From: Pararhizobium sp. YC-54 | GTDB taxonomy: Bacteria; Pseudomonadota; Alphaproteobacteria; Rhizobiales; Rhizobiaceae | NCBI RefSeq assembly: GCF_025847205.1 | Contig: NZ_JAOYTH010000009.1 | Location: 1 to 64,000, forward strand | Length of the DNA: 64,000 nt | Direction: 5' to 3' | In this document: piece by piece, positions 17,630-29,377 of the stretch | Layout of the letters: every line of letters begins with the position of its first letter | Numbering within the stretch: position 1 is the first letter of the stretch | Position numbers and translations under genes: made by a program | Notes under the pieces: generated by a model | Seen by the model: only the letters and a program-made list of their open reading frames with translations | Database searches by the model: none | What the model was told of the DNA's origin: nothing

Positions 17630-18346
17630 TCAGACCTCATGCTCCAGCGTGACCGGTTCTTCGTGCCGTTTCGACAGCGGCAGGCAAGCGGCAAGCAGGA
17701 TGCCGGCGATTGCGCCGATGCTGACATGCCATGGCGACCCGACGAAATGCATCGCCGCCACCGATGCCAGCGAACTGACCGCCACGACCGGCAGCCAGTT
17801 GTCGCGCTTGCGGAAACCGAGAACCAGCCCCATGAAATAGATCGGCAAGAGCACGTCGAGACCGATTGCCTTGGGATCGCCGATCATCTGCCCGAAGATC
17901 GCGCCAAGCAGCGTCGTGACCTGCCACGGCAGATAGATGATCAGCCCGAAACCGAGATACCAGGCAAAGGTCACCGGCTCGCCGCGCTCTGCCCGCTTTT
18001 CCGTTTCCGCATATTGCGGATCGACCAGCAGGAAGAAGGCGAAGAATTTTTGGAGGCCGGAAAAATGGCGGATATGCCGGGCGATCGATGCCGAGTAGAG
18101 GACATGGCGGAAATTGACCGCGAAGATCGAAAGCACGATCAGCCACGGCTGGACGTTGTGGCCGAACAGCTCGATGCCGACCATCTGGCTGGCGCCGGCA
18201 AAGACGGTGGCGCTCATGAACACGGCGTCGAAAACGGAGAAACCGTTATCGACCGCAAGCGCACCGAACAATGCGCCAAAGGGAGACGCGGATACCATGA
18301 CGGGAAAACCGCCACGCACGCCCTGCCAGAAATCGTCTTTTGTCAT
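17630..18346 (-). CDS. azlC: AzlC family branched-chain amino acid permease subunit
   Basis: A 238-residue polytopic protein. It shows the AzlC motifs FPVMVSASPFGALFGALAVDNGF near the N-terminus and VFAGASQMVGIELF around residue 50, and a central RHVLYSASIARHI segment. It is the main membrane subunit of the two-component exporter with AzlD just downstream. No regulator is adjacent. Confidence 0.92.
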   Translation of the reverse strand: MTKDDFWQGVRGGFPVMVSASPFGALFGALAVDNGFSVFDAVFMSATVFAGASQMVGIELFGHNVQPWLIVLSIFAVNFRHVLYSASIARHIRHFSGLQKFFAFFLLVDPQYAETEKRAERGEPVTFAWYLGFGLIIYLPWQVTTLLGAIFGQMIGDPKAIGLDVLLPIYFMGLVLGFRKRDNWLPVVAVSSLASVAAMHFVGSPWHVSIGAIAGILLAACLPLSKRHEEPVTLEHEV

Positions 18347-18523
18347 GAAGGAAACTTTCCGGAGCCGCGGCCGCCATCGGCCAAATCACGTAAGCCCAGA
18401 TGCGCTCGCGATGAAACGCACAGATAGGCCGCGACCGGCTACGGAACAATTCAATAAGTTTGATGCAGCGATCCGAATTTCTGATCAGAACCGAGCCGGG
18501 CAACGCCCGGCCCGCCCGGCGTG

Positions 18524-19351
18524 TCAGCGCTTGACCTGAAACGTGTGCTCGATACCGGGAAACGTGCGCGCCTTGACTTCGTTGGCATAGGCCTCGAACG
18601 CCGCCGACATCTGCGGCGCCAGTTCGGCGAAATGCTTGACGAAACGCGGCTTGAAGTCACTGAAGATGCCGAGCATGTCGTCGGTGACAAGGATCTGGCC
18701 ATCGCAGGCCGGCGACGCACCGATGCCGATGGTCGGTGCCCTCAGCGTTTCGGAAATCTCGCGAGCCAACGGCTCGATCGTTCCTTCGACGACAATGGCA
18801 AAAGCGCCGGCATCGTCGATGGCCTTGGCGTCGCGCCTGATCTTGGCCGCTTCCTTGTCGTTGCGGCCAAGCGAGCGGTAGCCGCCCATCGTGTTGACCA
18901 GCTGCGGCATCAGCCCGACATGGCCAAGCACCGGAATGCCGCGCTGGGTGAGGAAATCCACGGTTTCCGCCATCTCCGCGCCGCCTTCCAGCTTCACGGC
19001 GCTGCAGCCGGTTTCCTTGAGGATACGGGCGGCGCTGTTGAAAGCCTGTTCCTTCGATTCCTGATAGGAGCCGAACGGCAGATCGACAACGACGCAGGCC
19101 TTTTCAGAACCCCGCATGACCGCCTGACCATGGGCGATCATCATGTCGAGCGTCACGGCGACGGTCGAATCGAGACCGTAAAGCACCATGCCGAGGGAAT
19201 CGCCGACCAGCATGAAATCCACATGCGGATCGAGCAGACGAGCGATCGGCGTCGTGTAGGCCGTCAGGCTGACGATTGGCCGTTCGCCCTTCAATGCCTC
19301 GATATTGCCGGGGCTCAGGCGCCGCTTTACTGCCTGTACACTCATGCTCAC
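18524..19351 (-). CDS. panB: 3-methyl-2-oxobutanoate hydroxymethyltransferase
   Basis: A 275-residue TIM-barrel enzyme, the first committed step to pantothenate/CoA: it adds a hydroxymethyl group from methylene-THF to 2-oxoisovalerate, giving ketopantoate. Motifs are [29 protein letters not shown] (metal Asp), [14 protein letters not shown], and a [17 protein letters not shown] segment. The GTG start overlaps the panC stop (GTGA), and an ATG two codons later is an alternative. It is the downstream half of a panC-panB operon. Confidence 0.95.
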   Translation of the reverse strand: MSMSVQAVKRRLSPGNIEALKGERPIVSLTAYTTPIARLLDPHVDFMLVGDSLGMVLYGLDSTVAVTLDMMIAHGQAVMRGSEKACVVVDLPFGSYQESKEQAFNSAARILKETGCSAVKLEGGAEMAETVDFLTQRGIPVLGHVGLMPQLVNTMGGYRSLGRNDKEAAKIRRDAKAIDDAGAFAIVVEGTIEPLAREISETLRAPTIGIGASPACDGQILVTDDMLGIFSDFKPRFVKHFAELAPQMSAAFEAYANEVKARTFPGIEHTFQVKR

Positions 19352-20223
19352 GCCACCTTTGCAAATTTTGCAGTTTTTGGGTTGAAAACCCGGTTATCGA
19401 GCAGCTTCGTGCTCCCGAAGCGGATAAAAAGCAACAGAAGAACCGGTTTCTCGCCGATTTCGGTCAGTTCATGCAATGTTTCGGGATCGCGTAGCGCCAC
19501 CACTTCGGGGTTTGCCAGAGGTTCGGAAGCGATGAAATCGGCGACCGCCTTTTCAAGCGCAGCCACATCTGTCAGCCCGCCGGCAATCAGCCGTTCAGCC
19601 TCATCGAGCGCCTTGGGCACGATCGCCGCGGCAGCCCGTTCCGCCGGCGTCAGATAGACATTGCGCGACGAACAGGCGAGACCGTCGGCCTCGCGCACCG
19701 TCGCGACACCGACGACCTCGACCGGTTGCGCCAGATCCTCGACCATACGGCGGATGATCTGCAGCTGCTGAAAATCCTTCTCGCCGAAATAGGCGCGGTC
19801 CGGCTGGACGATGTTGAAGAGCTTGGTGACGACCGTCGTCACGCCGGCGAAATGACCGGGACGGAGGGAACCTTCCAGCTCGTTGCCGAGCGTCGGAACG
19901 TCGACCACGGTTTCCATCGGCCGCGGATACATATCGGACACGCCGGGGGCAAAGAGGAAATCGGCGCCGCCTTCGATAAGCATCGCCTCATCGCGGGCAA
20001 GATCGCGCGGATATTTCGTCAGGTCCTCATTGGCGCCGAACTGCAGCGGATTGACGAACAGGCTGACGACGACGATGTCGTTTGCCGCCCGTGCGCGGGC
20101 GACCAGTTCCATATGACCGACATGCAGATAACCCATGGTCGGAACGAGACCGACGGTTTTTCCGGCGCGGCGATGTTCGCTCAAGCGCAAGCGCAGGTCG
20201 GCAATGGTGGTGATTGTTTCCAT
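19348..20223 (-). CDS. panC: Pantothenate synthetase
   Basis: A 291-residue enzyme joining pantoate and beta-alanine with ATP. It is a class I tRNA-synthetase-like nucleotidyltransferase with the HIGH-like motif [11 protein letters not shown] (H34, H37), [20 protein letters not shown] and the second ATP loop [18 protein letters not shown] ten bases upstream fixes the start at METITT; the open frame upstream is not homologous. It is the first gene of panCB. Confidence 0.95.
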   Translation of the reverse strand: METITTIADLRLRLSEHRRAGKTVGLVPTMGYLHVGHMELVARARAANDIVVVSLFVNPLQFGANEDLTKYPRDLARDEAMLIEGGADFLFAPGVSDMYPRPMETVVDVPTLGNELEGSLRPGHFAGVTTVVTKLFNIVQPDRAYFGEKDFQQLQIIRRMVEDLAQPVEVVGVATVREADGLACSSRNVYLTPAERAAAAIVPKALDEAERLIAGGLTDVAALEKAVADFIASEPLANPEVVALRDPETLHELTEIGEKPVLLLLFIRFGSTKLLDNRVFNPKTAKFAKVA

Positions 20224-20384
20224 CTCGGGATCCTCCAATCCGCAAGCACGCCGCCTTGTCCAACACGGCGGCCCTTTGCCGGTCCACACTACGAGCGTCT
20301 CGCAAAAAACCCGGCGCGGTTTCCTAACGTGTGCAGTGCAAAAAGACAATTCAAGAATTGAAGGCTACGAATTGCCCGCGGAAA

Positions 20385-20414
20385 ATCGGGTTCCGGGGCG
20401 CCCCGGAACCCGAT
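20385..20414 (-). terminator. Strong intrinsic terminator after the FAH-like gene
   Basis: A perfect 14-base-pair hairpin, ATCGGGTTCCGGGG-CG-CCCCGGAACCCGAT, lies five bases after the stop codon of the minus-strand gene and is followed on that strand by TTTTCC. It separates the FAH-like gene from panCB. Confidence 0.85.
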
Positions 20415-20418
20415 CCCG

Positions 20419-21165
20419 TCATTTGCGGCTGGTTTCGACCGTCTGCTCGATCGCGCCGAAGATGGAATGTCCGCTGCGATCGTTCGCCTCAATGCGAACC
20501 ACGTCACCTGAAGAAAGCGCCGACGTGACCAGGCACAAACCAGTTGCGACAATACTGCCCGCGACCAGCGGCCGAGCCCCGGCCGCAACGGCGACGGCAC
20601 CGGCGCTCTCCTTCGCGCTGCCCTTGCCACCGTCGATTGGCTTGCCGTTGCGGCGAGCGAGCAGGGAAAGATCCGCCCCCTCGCCCAATTCATCGGGCGT
20701 GACTGCTACCGGCGAGAAGGACGAAGCGACAACGGCACCATCTGCGGAAACATCGTTGGCCAGCAAAACGAGGAGAATGGCCTGCCTTGCTTCATCCGCA
20801 CCGGCCTGCGCATCGACGTCATCGACGATAACCGCGAGCTGGGTGGTCATCAAAATTCCCGGCGCGCCGTCCTTGACCGAAATGGAATCGCGTGGACCGG
20901 TAAAACCGCCGGAGCCGCCGGCCCAGAAAAACGCGCGCGGCAGCGGCGAAGCGGCGTCATGCTCGTGAAACCGGATGGTCGGCTGCGCGCCGGTCTCGAC
21001 GCCAAGGGCAACCCGTGCCAGCCGGGGGCCGACATGGGCCCAGTCGTCCAGTGCGGCCTGAAGCGTGCGGGCGATATGGCCGACTTCCGAGCAGCGGGTC
21101 AGATCCTTGGAAACGACGACGAGTTTGCCGTCGCGGGTACTGTCTTTCAAAGTGGCCAGTTTCAT
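20419..21165 (-). CDS. Degenerate fumarylacetoacetate hydrolase-like protein
   Basis: About 248 residues. The opening (MKLATLKDSTRDGKLVVVSK) and closing (GDVVRIEANDRSGHSIFGA) segments match the N- and C-terminal ends of FAH-family hydrolases. The middle is shorter than the usual 330 or so residues. I find no E-x-E metal motif and no classical YxGELA-type catalytic segment, so the active centre may be lost. It has its own strong terminator and keeps normal codon use, so it looks maintained rather than decaying. It might be a structural or regulatory relative; the enzyme name should not be transferred. Confidence 0.6.
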   Translation of the reverse strand: MKLATLKDSTRDGKLVVVSKDLTRCSEVGHIARTLQAALDDWAHVGPRLARVALGVETGAQPTIRFHEHDAASPLPRAFFWAGGSGGFTGPRDSISVKDGAPGILMTTQLAVIVDDVDAQAGADEARQAILLVLLANDVSADGAVVASSFSPVAVTPDELGEGADLSLLARRNGKPIDGGKGSAKESAGAVAVAAGARPLVAGSIVATGLCLVTSALSSGDVVRIEANDRSGHSIFGAIEQTVETSRK

Positions 21166-21328
21166 CGCTTGCGTGTTCCTCGGGTTCTGTTGACACCGGC
21201 AGTTCTTTGACCGCCTTACCCCATAGGACACTATTTGACGGCGGGTGTCGCGCCGAATTTGCAAGCGCGAGGCAGAGCAGCCAGGGCCGCCCTTCGACGG
21301 CTACGACCGGCTGCACGCAACCTGCCGG

Positions 21329-22330
21329 TTACAACAGGCCGGCAGCGAAATAGAACAGGGCGGAGATCAGCGCTGCCGCCGGCAGGGTCACGACCCAGGC
21401 GACGACGATATTGCCGGCAAGCCCCCAGCGCACCGCCGAAACACGCCTTGCCGCACCGACACCGATGATGGCGCCCGTGATGGTGTGCGTGGTCGAGACC
21501 GGAATACCCAGCCATGTCGCGGCAAACAGCGTGATCGCCCCGCCGGTTTCCGCGCAAAACCCCTGCATCGGATTGAGCCTGGTGATCTTCGAGCCCATCG
21601 TGTGGACGATACGCCAGCCGCCGAACAGCGTTCCGAGCGCCATGGCCGACTGGCAGGTGATGACCACCCAGAACGGCACGTAGAAGTCCTGCCCGAGATA
21701 GCCCTGGCTGAACAGAAGGACAGCGATGATGCCCATGGTCTTCTGTGCGTCGTTGCCGCCATGCCCGAGCGAATAGAGCGAAGCCGAGATGAACTGGAGG
21801 CCACGAAAACTGCGATCGACGGCAAACGGCGTCTGGCGAAGGCAGACCCAGGAAACGAGGAGGACGAGCAGCAGCGCCAGCGTGAAACCGATCATCGGCG
21901 ACATGAAGATCGCGCCGACGGTTTTTAGAAGGCCGGACAGAACAATCGCATCGCCGCCGGTCTTGGCAAGGCCTGCGCCGACCAGTCCGCCGACCAGCGC
22001 GTGTGACGAGCTTGAGGGGATACCGAAAACCCAGGTGACGATGTTCCAGACGATCGCCCCCATCAAGGCGGCAAAGATCACCTGCGGCGTGACAATGGAC
22101 GGGTCGATGATGCCGGTCCCCAGCGTTTCGGCGACATGCAGGCCGAAAAACAGGAAGGCGATGAAATTGAAGAACGCCGCCCACATGACGGCATATTGCG
22201 GCCGCAGGACGCGCGTCGAGACGATCGTGGCGATCGAATTGGCGGCATCGTGCAGACCGTTGAGAAAATCGAAGAACAGCGCGACGCCGATCAGGGCGAC
22301 GAGCAGCGGAAAGGCGAGCGAAGCGTCCAT
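21329..22330 (-). CDS. pit: Low-affinity inorganic phosphate transporter
   Basis: A 333-residue PiT-family transporter (phosphate symport, inner membrane) with the duplicated family signature: FLNGLHDAANSIATIVSTRVL at the N-terminus and SLGHGGNDAQKTMGI in the second half. It also has the GIPSSSSHALVGG and GIPVSTTHTITGA repeats. Its ATG overlaps the stop of the upstream DUF47 gene by one base (TGATG). In Sinorhizobium meliloti the same orfA-pit pair is repressed by PhoB when phosphate is scarce. Confidence 0.95.
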   Translation of the reverse strand: MDASLAFPLLVALIGVALFFDFLNGLHDAANSIATIVSTRVLRPQYAVMWAAFFNFIAFLFFGLHVAETLGTGIIDPSIVTPQVIFAALMGAIVWNIVTWVFGIPSSSSHALVGGLVGAGLAKTGGDAIVLSGLLKTVGAIFMSPMIGFTLALLLVLLVSWVCLRQTPFAVDRSFRGLQFISASLYSLGHGGNDAQKTMGIIAVLLFSQGYLGQDFYVPFWVVITCQSAMALGTLFGGWRIVHTMGSKITRLNPMQGFCAETGGAITLFAATWLGIPVSTTHTITGAIIGVGAARRVSAVRWGLAGNIVVAWVVTLPAAALISALFYFAAGLL

Positions 22331-22974
22331 CAGACGTTCTCGATCAGGATGCCGCTGATTTCGTTGACGACATCCTCGAACCTGTCGACCACCTTCTCGA
22401 GTTCGCCATAGATCTCGCTGCCAATGATGTAGCCCATCGGGTTGGACGTGCCGTGGCGGCGGAACAGGTCTTTCAGCCCTTCGTCGTGCAGCCGGTCGGA
22501 GCGCTCCTCAAGCCGGTTGACCTCCTCGGCAATCGCGGTCAGGCGCGGCACATTGGCGCCCATGCGGTCGAGCAGCGGGATGGCTTCCGCGATCAGCCGG
22601 GCGGCATCGATGATCAGAAAGCCCATTTCGCGCATGCCGGGATCAAAACTCTTCTGCTCGAACAGACGAATGGTCTTGACCGTCTTGTGCATCATGTCGA
22701 TGGCATCATCCATCGACTGGATCAGGTCCTTGATGTCGCCGCGATCGAAAGGCGTGATGAAACTCAGGCGAACGGCAAGAAGAACATCGCGGGTGATCGC
22801 ATCGGCCTGGTCTTCGAGTGCTACGATCCGGTCGCAATGGGCATCAAGGTCGCCCTCGCCGGCCAGCAGCGCCTTCAAAGCGTCGGCTGCACCGACGACG
22901 GTGCGCGAATGTGCCTCGAAAAGCTCGAAGAACTTGTCTTCGCGCGGCAGGAGCTTGCGAAACCAACCCAGCAT
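22330..22974 (-). CDS. DUF47/PhoU-like Pit accessory protein
   Basis: 214 residues, all helical, of the PhoU-like DUF47 family (Pit accessory protein, 'OrfA' in S. meliloti). It starts MLGWFRKLLPREDKFFELFEAHSRT and contains DDAIDMMHKTVKTIRLFE and VNRLEERSDRLHDEGLKDLF. It is thought to modulate the partner Pit transporter. It is the first gene of the operon, with a Pho-box-like sequence 23-50 bases upstream. Confidence 0.92.
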   Translation of the reverse strand: MLGWFRKLLPREDKFFELFEAHSRTVVGAADALKALLAGEGDLDAHCDRIVALEDQADAITRDVLLAVRLSFITPFDRGDIKDLIQSMDDAIDMMHKTVKTIRLFEQKSFDPGMREMGFLIIDAARLIAEAIPLLDRMGANVPRLTAIAEEVNRLEERSDRLHDEGLKDLFRRHGTSNPMGYIIGSEIYGELEKVVDRFEDVVNEISGILIENV

Positions 22975-22996
22975 TGTTCATCCACCTATCTTCGCG

Positions 22997-23014
22997 TTGT
23001 CACGAAACTGTCAT
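22997..23014. promoter_or_regulatory. Pho box (PhoB site) upstream of DUF47-pit
   Basis: TTGTCAC-GAAA-CTGTCAT matches the rhizobial Pho box CTGTCAT-N4-CTGTCAT in 12 of 14 positions. A further degenerate unit follows (TGGCAGC after AATC). Its place close to the start of the orfA-pit operon fits a repressing site. Confidence 0.6.
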
Positions 23015-23079
23015 AATCTGGCAGCCCTCATAGAGAAGACAGGGGAACGAGGAAAGCTTTTAAGGCCAGGGAACGGCGA

Positions 23080-25266
<2,187 letters not shown>

Positions 25267-25303
25267 TTAGAGAATTTTCGAAGAATGGGAAGATATGAAA
25301 CCC

Positions 25304-25538
25304 ACCTCTCCTTGAGGCAGAGCTATCGCATATGGGCGAGCGGCTTACTCCCACTTCTCCCCAGCGGGGAGAAGGTGGCCCGCAGGGCCGGATGAGGGGG
25401 TGGGCCGCTCCGAGTTTGCCGAAACATCCCCCCTCATCGCCTCGCATACGCTCGGCTCTTCTCCCCGCTGGGGAGAAGAGGGAGACTGCGGCGGCGGTCT
25501 TCGATCCATCTGCGATAGCCCTGCCTCAAGGGGAAGGT
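25304..25538. repeat. MITE-like element with nested inverted repeats between recN and ligA
   Basis: The outer arms (25304-25335 and 25506-25538) are near-complementary, both built on GAGGCAGAGCTATCGCAT-type sequence. Inside are two palindromes, CTTCTCCCC-AGC-GGGGAGAAG (25354-25374) and CTCTTCTCCCC...GGGGAGAAGAG (25456-25480). No reading frame uses the region. Its size (235 bp), terminal inverted repeats and lack of genes fit a miniature transposable or mosaic repeat; it fills the recN-ligA gap almost completely. Confidence 0.7.
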
Positions 25539-25542
25539 AAAT

Positions 25543-27216
25543 TTATACGTTGCCCGCCAGCAACCTCATCGCCGCCGCCCTCGCCTCGTCGGTGACCGAA
25601 GCACCGGCCAGCATGCGGGCGATTTCCTCCGTGCGGGCGCTGTCGTCCATGCGGGCGACGCGGGTGGCGATGGTTTCGGATTTTTCCGCCGACGGCCCCT
25701 TAGAGATCAAAAGATGCGTTGCGGCGCGCGCCGCCACCTGCGGGGCATGGGTGACAGACAGAACCTGGACGGTCTTCGACAACCGCTTGAGGCGCTGGCC
25801 GATGGCATCCGCCACAGCACCGCCGACGCCGGTGTCGATTTCGTCGAAGACGAGCGTCGGCGCCGAGCCGCGATCGGCGAGTGCCACTTTCAGGGCCAGA
25901 AGGAAACGCGACAGCTCGCCGCCGGACGCCACCTTCATGATCGGGCCGGGCCGCGTTCCGGGGTTGGTCTGGACATGGAATTCAACCACGTCGATGCCCT
26001 CGGCTGCCGCCGCGTCCGGATCGGAGGTGACTTCGGCCATGAAGCGGGCACGCTCGAGCTTCAGCGCCGGAAGTTCGGCCATCACGGCCGCAGACAAGGC
26101 CGTTGCGGTGTTGTGACGCTTCGTCGACAGCGCCATAGCAGCCGCATCGAAGGCACCCTTGGTCAGGCCCAGCTGCGTTTCCAGCTGTTTCAGTTTCTCT
26201 TCGCCCGCATCGAGATCGGCAAGATCGGAAATCATGCGGACGGCCAGCGCCGGCAGCGATGTCACCGGAACGGAATATTTGCGGGCAGCGGCGCGCAGCG
26301 CAAACAGCCGCTCCTCGACGCGCTCCAGCTCCTTCGGGTCATATTCGGTTTTCCTGAGGGCCGCCTCGACCGCCATCTGCGCATCCGAGAGCTGGTTGAG
26401 TGCTGCATCCAGAAGCTCCACCGTCTCTTCGAGCAGGCCCGGTGCTTCATGGCTCTTGCGCTCCAGCCTGCGCACCATCGAGGCAATCAGAGGGACCGGC
26501 GAGCCGTTGCCGTTCAAGAATTCGCTTGCTTCGTTGATATCGACGGCGATCCGCTCGGCCTTCATCATCCGCGAACGGCGCTCGGCAAGATCGTCTTCCT
26601 CGCCATCCTGCGGTGACAGAGCTTCCAGCTCCTCCACCGACGAACGCAGGTAATCGGCCTCGCGGGCAGCCGCTTCAACCTTGTCGCGGTGCTTCTTCAG
26701 TGTCCGCTCGGCATCCTTCCAGACGCGGTAGAGCCCAGCCACCGTCTGCGCCTCTTCGGCAAGACCGCCAAAGGCATCGAGAAGGGTGCGATGGGCGTGG
26801 GTATCGACAAGGGCGCGGTCGTCGTGCTGGCCGTGGATTTCGACCAGCAGCTGCCCTGCCTGACGCATCAGCTGCACGGAAACCGGCTGGTCGTTGACAT
26901 AGGCCTTGGTGCGGCCATCGGCCGACTGCACCCGGCGGAAGATCAGGTCGCCGTCATCATCAATGCCGTTTTCGCGGACCAGAAGCCGGGCCGGATGGCC
27001 GATCCCGACATCGAAAACCGCCGTCACCTGCCCCTTGTCGCCACCGTGACGAACGAGTGAACCGTCGCCCCGGCCGCCCAGCGCCAGCGACAGACTATCG
27101 AGCAGGATGGATTTTCCGGCGCCGGTTTCGCCGGTCAGCACGGACAGGCCGGTATCGAAGGACAGATCAAGCCGTTCGATCAGGACGATATCGCGGATCG
27201 AAATCTGTGAAAGCAT
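25543..27216 (-). CDS. recN: DNA repair ATPase RecN
   Basis: A 557-residue SMC-like protein acting in double-strand break repair. Walker A is GETGAGKS at 29-36. A coiled-coil region occupies roughly 160-370. The ABC signature/Walker B part (SGGELSRFLLALKVAL and TLVFDEIDTGVGG) is near the C-terminus. Length is normal. It is transcribed in the same direction as bamD upstream, separated by a palindromic repeat. Confidence 0.96.
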   Translation of the reverse strand: MLSQISIRDIVLIERLDLSFDTGLSVLTGETGAGKSILLDSLSLALGGRGDGSLVRHGGDKGQVTAVFDVGIGHPARLLVRENGIDDDGDLIFRRVQSADGRTKAYVNDQPVSVQLMRQAGQLLVEIHGQHDDRALVDTHAHRTLLDAFGGLAEEAQTVAGLYRVWKDAERTLKKHRDKVEAAAREADYLRSSVEELEALSPQDGEEDDLAERRSRMMKAERIAVDINEASEFLNGNGSPVPLIASMVRRLERKSHEAPGLLEETVELLDAALNQLSDAQMAVEAALRKTEYDPKELERVEERLFALRAAARKYSVPVTSLPALAVRMISDLADLDAGEEKLKQLETQLGLTKGAFDAAAMALSTKRHNTATALSAAVMAELPALKLERARFMAEVTSDPDAAAAEGIDVVEFHVQTNPGTRPGPIMKVASGGELSRFLLALKVALADRGSAPTLVFDEIDTGVGGAVADAIGQRLKRLSKTVQVLSVTHAPQVAARAATHLLISKGPSAEKSETIATRVARMDDSARTEEIARMLAGASVTDEARAAAMRLLAGNV

Positions 27217-27300
27217 CCCGGTTCAAATCTCTTCGTCTTGGGTCCTGATTCTAAGGCGCGTCGCGATCGTTCAGTCCCGCTTCTTGCGCTTTAGGTCTTT

Positions 27301-27358
27301 GATTTTACGCATGTCGTTATCGCAAAACCGCTGCACACTTTTGCGCGACATGCTTTAG
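27301..27358. repeat. Palindromic rhizobial intergenic repeat
   Basis: GCATGTCG (27309-27316) and CGACATGC (27346-27353) form the outer stem. GCAAAA (27322-27327) and TTTTGC (27339-27344) form the inner stem around a CCGCTGCACAC loop. Repeats with this core are scattered through Rhizobiaceae genomes. It lies between bamD and recN and might act as a transcript-end structure. Confidence 0.65.
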
Positions 27359-27370
27359 GCACCCGGAATT

Positions 27371-28237
27371 CTAGGCGCCGAGAAGCTGCTTGCCTGCGCG
27401 CGAAATCCACGAGTTGCCGTTTTCGCGCGGCTCCAGACCACCGGTCTGCAGGAGCTTGTAGCTGTCGGCATACCACTGGCTGTCCGGATAGTTGTGGCCG
27501 AGAACGGCTGCTGCGGTCTGCGCCTCGGTGGTGATACCCATGGCGAAATAGGTCTCGACCAGACGCGCCAGCGCCTCTTCGACCTGGTTGGTGTTCGGGT
27601 ACTGCTCGACCACCGCGCGGAAGCGCGTGATCGCGGCGAGATATTCCTTGCGCTCGAGATAGTAGCGGCCGACCTGCATTTCCTTGCCGGCCAGCTGGTC
27701 CTTGGCAAAGCGCAGCTTGGCCTGTGCATCCTCGACATATTCGGAATCGGGATATTTGGTGATGACGGCCTGCATCGCCTCGATCGTCTTGAAGGCAGGC
27801 TTCTGGTCCTGCGTCACCGCCGGGATCTGCTTGGAATAGGCAAGACCGACGATGTACTGCGCATAGGCTGCGTCTTCGGATTCGGGATAGAGGTTCAGGT
27901 AGCGGCTCGCCCCGTTGATGGCGTCCTGATACTGGCCGTTGCGGTAATTGATAAACGAACGCATGACCAGCGCCTTGCGGGCATATTCGGAGAACGGATG
28001 CTGCTGGTCGATGGCGTCGAACTTGCGCGCCGCTTCCGTGGTCTTGCCGGCATTCAGGTTGGCAAGACCCTGATTGTAGAGCACTTCCGGCGGGTCCGTT
28101 TCGGCGGCCAGCTTGGTGATGTCGATGTCGGGATCGTTCTGGCAGGCGGTGACCAGGACGCTGGTCGCGCAAGCCGCAAGCGCAATGACAACAACACGTG
28201 CCATCTTCTTCAATTCAAACTGGCCTGCAATTACCAT
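27371..28237 (-). CDS. bamD: Outer membrane assembly lipoprotein BamD
   Basis: A 288-residue lipoprotein of the BAM complex that inserts beta-barrel proteins into the outer membrane. A lipoprotein signal ends at C32 (VLVTAC). Tetratricopeptide-like repeats follow ([19 protein letters not shown] and [22 protein letters not shown]). The start could also be the in-frame ATG 11 codons later; the upstream one has a TGGGAT ribosome site. It is downstream of lpxC, with the lpxC terminator in between. Confidence 0.94.
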   Translation of the reverse strand: MVIAGQFELKKMARVVVIALAACATSVLVTACQNDPDIDITKLAAETDPPEVLYNQGLANLNAGKTTEAARKFDAIDQQHPFSEYARKALVMRSFINYRNGQYQDAINGASRYLNLYPESEDAAYAQYIVGLAYSKQIPAVTQDQKPAFKTIEAMQAVITKYPDSEYVEDAQAKLRFAKDQLAGKEMQVGRYYLERKEYLAAITRFRAVVEQYPNTNQVEEALARLVETYFAMGITTEAQTAAAVLGHNYPDSQWYADSYKLLQTGGLEPRENGNSWISRAGKQLLGA

Positions 28238-28363
28238 TCGTAAATCCCAACTCCCGCGCCGGTAAGAATACCGCCGCCTATGAACCGCGTTTTAGATCAA
28301 GATGCAACAAGACCGCAATGTCATGATGATTGATTAACGCAATTTTGTGGCAGTCTTATCATG

Positions 28364-28387
28364 AAAAAGCCGGTCAAAAGACCGGCT
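28364..28387 (-). terminator. lpxC terminator
   Basis: The eight-base-pair hairpin AGCCGGTC-AAAA-GACCGGCT is followed on the minus strand by TTTTTC, about 50 bases after the lpxC stop. Confidence 0.85.
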
Positions 28388-28438
28388 CTCCTCAAACATC
28401 AGACCAGATTTTCCTGTTCAGGAACAAATGGCTGCCCA

Positions 28439-29377
28439 TTACGGGGCGCTGACCGCAATCACTTCGCGCGGCGCCGAGCGCTGGCGCTGTGTTGCAGTTT
28501 CGACGATTTCATAGGCTGTCGGATCGCTCATCAGCGCCTTCAGCGCATTGGCGTTCATCTTGTGACCACCGCGATAGGAACGATAGCAGCCGATGAACGG
28601 CGCGCCGGCCAGAGCCAGGTCCCCAACCGCGTCGAGCGTCTTGTGGCGAACGAACTCGTCCTTGTAGCGCAGGCCTTCCATATTGATGACCGTGTTGTCA
28701 TCGGCGATGACAACCGAATTTTCAAGCGATGAACCCAGCCCACGGCCCGCAGCCCACATACGCTCGACATCCCGCATGAAGCCGAAGGTCCGGGCGCGCG
28801 ACAATTCCGTCTTGAAGACCGACGGGGTGATGTCGCCCTTCCAGGCCTGGCGGCCGATCAGCGGGCAATCGAAATCGATCTCCACTTCAAAACGCATGCC
28901 GTCATAAGGCGTGAATTCCGACCAGGAGGCGCCCGATTCGATGCGGACCGGCTTGAGGATACGGATGTAGCGGCGCTTGGTAGCCAACGCCTTGATGCCG
29001 GTCTGCTCGATAGCCTCGATGAACGGCGCAGAGCTGCCATCCATGATCGGCATTTCGGCGCCGTGCACTTCGATCAGAAGATTGTCGAGGCCGAGCGCGT
29101 AGATCGCCGCCATCACATGCTCGATCGTGGCGATCGAGGTTGCCGGCGAAAACCCGAGGATGGTGCACAGATCGGTATTGCCGACCTGCGAGGAAACCGC
29201 CTTGAATTCGCTGATCGCCTGCTCGCCGACGACACGCTGGAAAACGATGCCGCTGTCTGCTTCCGCCGGATGAAAGGTGATTGCTACCTCGGCGCCAGAA
29301 TGCACGCCCGTGCCGCTCAAAGTTACAGAGTGTGCAATCGTCGTCTGAAACCCAAGCAGTCCAATTCCCAGTCCCAT
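28439..29377 (-). CDS. lpxC: UDP-3-O-acyl-N-acetylglucosamine deacetylase
   Basis: A 312-residue zinc amidase, the committed step of lipid A synthesis. It starts MGLGIGLLGFQTTIAHSVTL. The zinc ligand H87 is in TIEHVMAAI. The HKTLDAVGDLALAG segment supplies the second His and the Asp, and the catalytic His is in GGHKMN. The longer open frame upstream is rejected because LpxC begins at this point (FQTTI near residue 10). It lies just downstream of ftsZ but behind the ftsZ terminator, so it needs its own promoter. Confidence 0.95.
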   Translation of the reverse strand: MGLGIGLLGFQTTIAHSVTLSGTGVHSGAEVAITFHPAEADSGIVFQRVVGEQAISEFKAVSSQVGNTDLCTILGFSPATSIATIEHVMAAIYALGLDNLLIEVHGAEMPIMDGSSAPFIEAIEQTGIKALATKRRYIRILKPVRIESGASWSEFTPYDGMRFEVEIDFDCPLIGRQAWKGDITPSVFKTELSRARTFGFMRDVERMWAAGRGLGSSLENSVVIADDNTVINMEGLRYKDEFVRHKTLDAVGDLALAGAPFIGCYRSYRGGHKMNANALKALMSDPTAYEIVETATQRQRSAPREVIAVSAP

